From assembly GCA_030642845.1 (NCBI GenBank), contig DAOWMZ010000102.1, forward strand, positions 1 through 6,772: 6,772 nucleotides of DNA, in the 5' to 3' direction. The translations under genes were made by a program, and so were the position numbers. Source of the stretch: Candidatus Zixiibacteriota bacterium. Lineage in GTDB: Bacteria; Zixibacteria; MSB-5A5; GN15; FEB-12. The notes below the pieces were generated by a model, which searched no databases, was not told the DNA's origin, and saw only the letters and a program-made list of their open reading frames with translations. Shown here one piece after another: positions 5,192-6,772 of this stretch (positions are counted from its first letter, which is position 1; every line of letters starts with the position of its first letter).

Positions 5192-6490
5192 ATGAGAAGA
5201 CTTCAAAACATTGTTCATATCTTTTTAATCCTCCTGATATTTGTATCTTCGGGATGGAGCAAAAGGGAAGTTGTTGACAAAATTGTTGCTGTTGTTGGTG
5301 ATAAAGTAATCCTTGCATCTGAAGTTGCTACTCAGACACAACTGATGGCAATGCAGTCGGAGAATAGACCTTCCACCGAAGAAGAGCTCAAAGAACTCCA
5401 GTTGCAGGTTATTGAACAGATGATTTCCGATCACCTGATACTTGTCGCAGCCGAACAGGATACAACTATAAGTGTTCGAGCGGAAGAAATAGATATGGCT
5501 CTTGATGAACAGATTGCGAGAGTGGCACAAAACTTCCCCAGCAATGAAGTGTTCCTTGATGCTCTGGCTGCTGAAGGATTAACTCTTCGAGATCTGAAAA
5601 AAAAATTCAGGAGTGATATAGAGGGTCAGTTATTAAAGCAGCGGCTTATCGGAAGTCGAGTGCAATCGGTTTCTGTCTCTCGTCATGAAGTGGAAGTCTT
5701 TTATGACAAATACCGCGATTCCATCCCCAGCCAGCCTGAAGCCGCAAAATTAGCTCATATCCTTATTGATATAAAACCTTCTGGAAAAATCGAAGATCCA
5801 ATCAAGGCTTTTGCACAGGATCTCAGAAAGAGAATTCTGGAAGGGGCCGACTTTGCCACTATCTCATCTCAGTTCTCCGACTTGGGGGCTGGTGTAAATG
5901 GCGGTGATCTTGGTTATATTTCCCGTGACGATGTGGTTCCGGAATTTTCCCGCGCTGCTTTTAATCTCTCAGTCGGAGATATCTCAGGTGTGATTAGAAC
6001 TCCGTTTGGTTATCATGTCATCAAATGCGAGGGGAAGCGTGATAATAAACTTCACTTAAGGCATCTATTGCTGGCGGTTCCGGCTACAGCCAATGATACG
6101 GTTTTAGCGGCTCATCTAACCGATTCTCTGATTCAGCTTATCAGAAGCGGAGAAGAGTTTGGGCCGTTAGCCAAAGAATACTCATCAGATAATTCCACCC
6201 GTGCCCAGGGGGGAGAGTTGGGTTGGTTTTCTACAACACAACTTCCGCCCGATTTTGCCTCGCATGTTATCGGTTGGAAAATCCCGGGAGAAATAAAGGG
6301 ACCGATACAATCGCAATACGGTTTTCATATTTTGGAACTCCTCGATTATAAAGAAGAACGCAAGTTTGATATTGCGAATGATTATGATCAGCTCAAAGAG
6401 ATGGCGCGCCAGGAAAAGACTGGCATAATTATCGAAGAGTGGATCGAAGAGATCAAAGAAAAAACCTATATCAAATACCAGCTTGATTAA
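5192..6490 (+). CDS. surA: SurA-like periplasmic chaperone and peptidyl-prolyl isomerase
   Basis: In Gram-negative bacteria SurA escorts outer-membrane proteins across the periplasm toward the BAM complex. The product has 432 residues (E. coli SurA has 428). A signal peptide covers about 1-23, ending near SSGWS. A SurA N-terminal chaperone domain follows (about 25-165, opening with VVDKIVAVVGDKVIL, the family hallmark). Two parvulin domains come next: domain 1 about 186-281 (His189 in AHILI, GDLGY, His275 in GYHVI) and domain 2 about 287-386 (His291 in LRHLLL, GELGW, His379 in GFHIL). Both keep the two histidines, unlike the second domain of the upstream gene. A C-terminal helix (about 398-425) completes the chaperone core as in SurA. 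ATG 5192 is chosen because the signal peptide begins there. It lies four bases after the previous stop and has no Shine-Dalgarno, which suggests translational coupling. Confidence 0.93.
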   Translation: MRRLQNIVHIFLILLIFVSSGWSKREVVDKIVAVVGDKVILASEVATQTQLMAMQSENRPSTEEELKELQLQVIEQMISDHLILVAAEQDTTISVRAEEIDMALDEQIARVAQNFPSNEVFLDALAAEGLTLRDLKKKFRSDIEGQLLKQRLIGSRVQSVSVSRHEVEVFYDKYRDSIPSQPEAAKLAHILIDIKPSGKIEDPIKAFAQDLRKRILEGADFATISSQFSDLGAGVNGGDLGYISRDDVVPEFSRAAFNLSVGDISGVIRTPFGYHVIKCEGKRDNKLHLRHLLLAVPATANDTVLAAHLTDSLIQLIRSGEEFGPLAKEYSSDNSTRAQGGELGWFSTTQLPPDFASHVIGWKIPGEIKGPIQSQYGFHILELLDYKEERKFDIANDYDQLKEMARQEKTGIIIEEWIEEIKEKTYIKYQLD

Positions 6491-6492
6491 TT

Positions 6493-6738
6493 ATGCGTAT
6501 AGATGATTTTCTTTCAACAGTAGGTGTTATAAAAAGACGCACAATCGCCAAAGAACTTGGAGCAAAGGGGATGATTGCTGTCAATGGCCGGACTATCAAA
6601 CCGGCTTATCAAGTGAAGTTGGGGGATATAATTCATATCAAAGGAACGCACACCAAAACAGTCGAAGTCATAGACCTTCCCACAGGCTCCGTCCCTAAGG
6701 ACAAACGCAGCCTCTTTTTTAAAGAGGTTAATGGGTAA
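6493..6738 (+). CDS. S4-domain RNA-binding protein, RqcP-like
   Basis: The product is an 81-residue single S4 domain. Its N-terminus lines up without gaps with Bacillus RqcP (YabO) as I remember it: Arg2, Asp4, Phe6-Leu7, then IKRRT at 13-17 with Arg16, and AKE at 19-21. MIAVNGRTIKPAYQVKLGDII (27-47) is the usual S4 core. RqcP works with RqcH on stalled 50S subunits, assisting alanine tailing of nascent chains. Hsp15 (HslR) is the related alternative in proteobacteria, but it is longer. The gene starts two bases after the surA stop, has no own Shine-Dalgarno, and is therefore probably translated by coupling. It is cytoplasmic, in contrast to its exported neighbours. The S4 fold is near certain; RqcP rather than another S4 paralogue is likely but unproven. 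Confidence 0.88.
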   Translation: MRIDDFLSTVGVIKRRTIAKELGAKGMIAVNGRTIKPAYQVKLGDIIHIKGTHTKTVEVIDLPTGSVPKDKRSLFFKEVNG

Positions 6739-6758
6739 GTAAAGTTAATTGGGGGAAT
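6737..6758 (+). repeat. Copy 2 of the 22-base leader repeat
   Basis: It matches 3434-3455 at 21 of 22 positions and begins inside the stop codon of the S4 gene. Its GGGGG (6751-6755) would serve as ribosome binding site for the gene starting at 6760. It is the only repeat of this length that I noticed between the non-coding parts of the window. Confidence 0.75.
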
Positions 6759-6759
6759 G

Positions 6760-6772
6760 ATGTCCAAAGATC
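6760..6772 (+). CDS. Start of the next gene in the operon (partial, cut by the window end)
   Basis: Only M-S-K-D and one further base are visible. GGGGG at 6751-6755, four bases upstream, and the duplicated leader support a start at ATG 6760; an adjoining in-frame ATG at 6757 is too close to the ribosome binding site. It lies 21 bases after the S4 stop, so it is probably co-transcribed. The product cannot be identified. Confidence 0.55.

Noticed and set aside
6711..6727. CCTCTTT-TTT-AAAGAGG inverted repeat near the end of the S4 gene
   Set aside because: It lies in coding sequence, its T residues are inside the loop rather than after the stem, and the next gene starts only 33 bases later with its own ribosome binding site, so I do not call it a terminator.

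Overview
The window looks like chromosomal DNA of a Gram-negative (diderm) bacterium of low G+C content. Three things point to two membranes: a SurA-type periplasmic chaperone, a parvulin lipoprotein with a lipobox, and an HtrA-like exported PDZ protein. HPr kinase together with an RqcP-like S4 protein suggests a lineage outside the classical enterics, perhaps an FCB-group or related candidate phylum. That placement is inference from gene content only. I see no transposase, integrase, CRISPR array or phage gene.

Layout. The left part (1-900) reads on the minus strand. It holds a small lipoprotein gene (53-508) behind a textbook sigma-70 promoter, a tRNA-like 3'-half remnant (about 625-665), and an intact tRNA-Asn(GTT) (804-876). 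From about 1060 everything reads on the plus strand. First comes a tandem-PDZ exported protein (1124-2227), closed by a UUCG-loop terminator. Next is HPr kinase/phosphorylase hprK (2350-3321), which has no visible Shine-Dalgarno. Last is a tight operon of a parvulin lipoprotein (3463-5187), SurA (5192-6490), an RqcP-like S4 protein (6493-6738) and the first codons of another gene (from 6760).

How it fits together. The PDZ protein, the parvulin lipoprotein and SurA all belong to envelope protein quality control. The RqcP-like protein belongs to ribosome-associated quality control in the cytoplasm. Upstream of the PDZ gene there is an exact TGAAAC-N16-CGTA motif, which matches the SigW-type ECF sigma promoter consensus. 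Upstream of the parvulin operon there is a near match with the same spacing (GGAAAC-N16-TGTA). Together they suggest a small envelope-stress regulon, which is the most interesting hypothesis in the window. A second notable pattern is a 22-base leader, identical at 21 positions, placed directly in front of two different genes of the parvulin operon (3434-3455 and 6737-6758).
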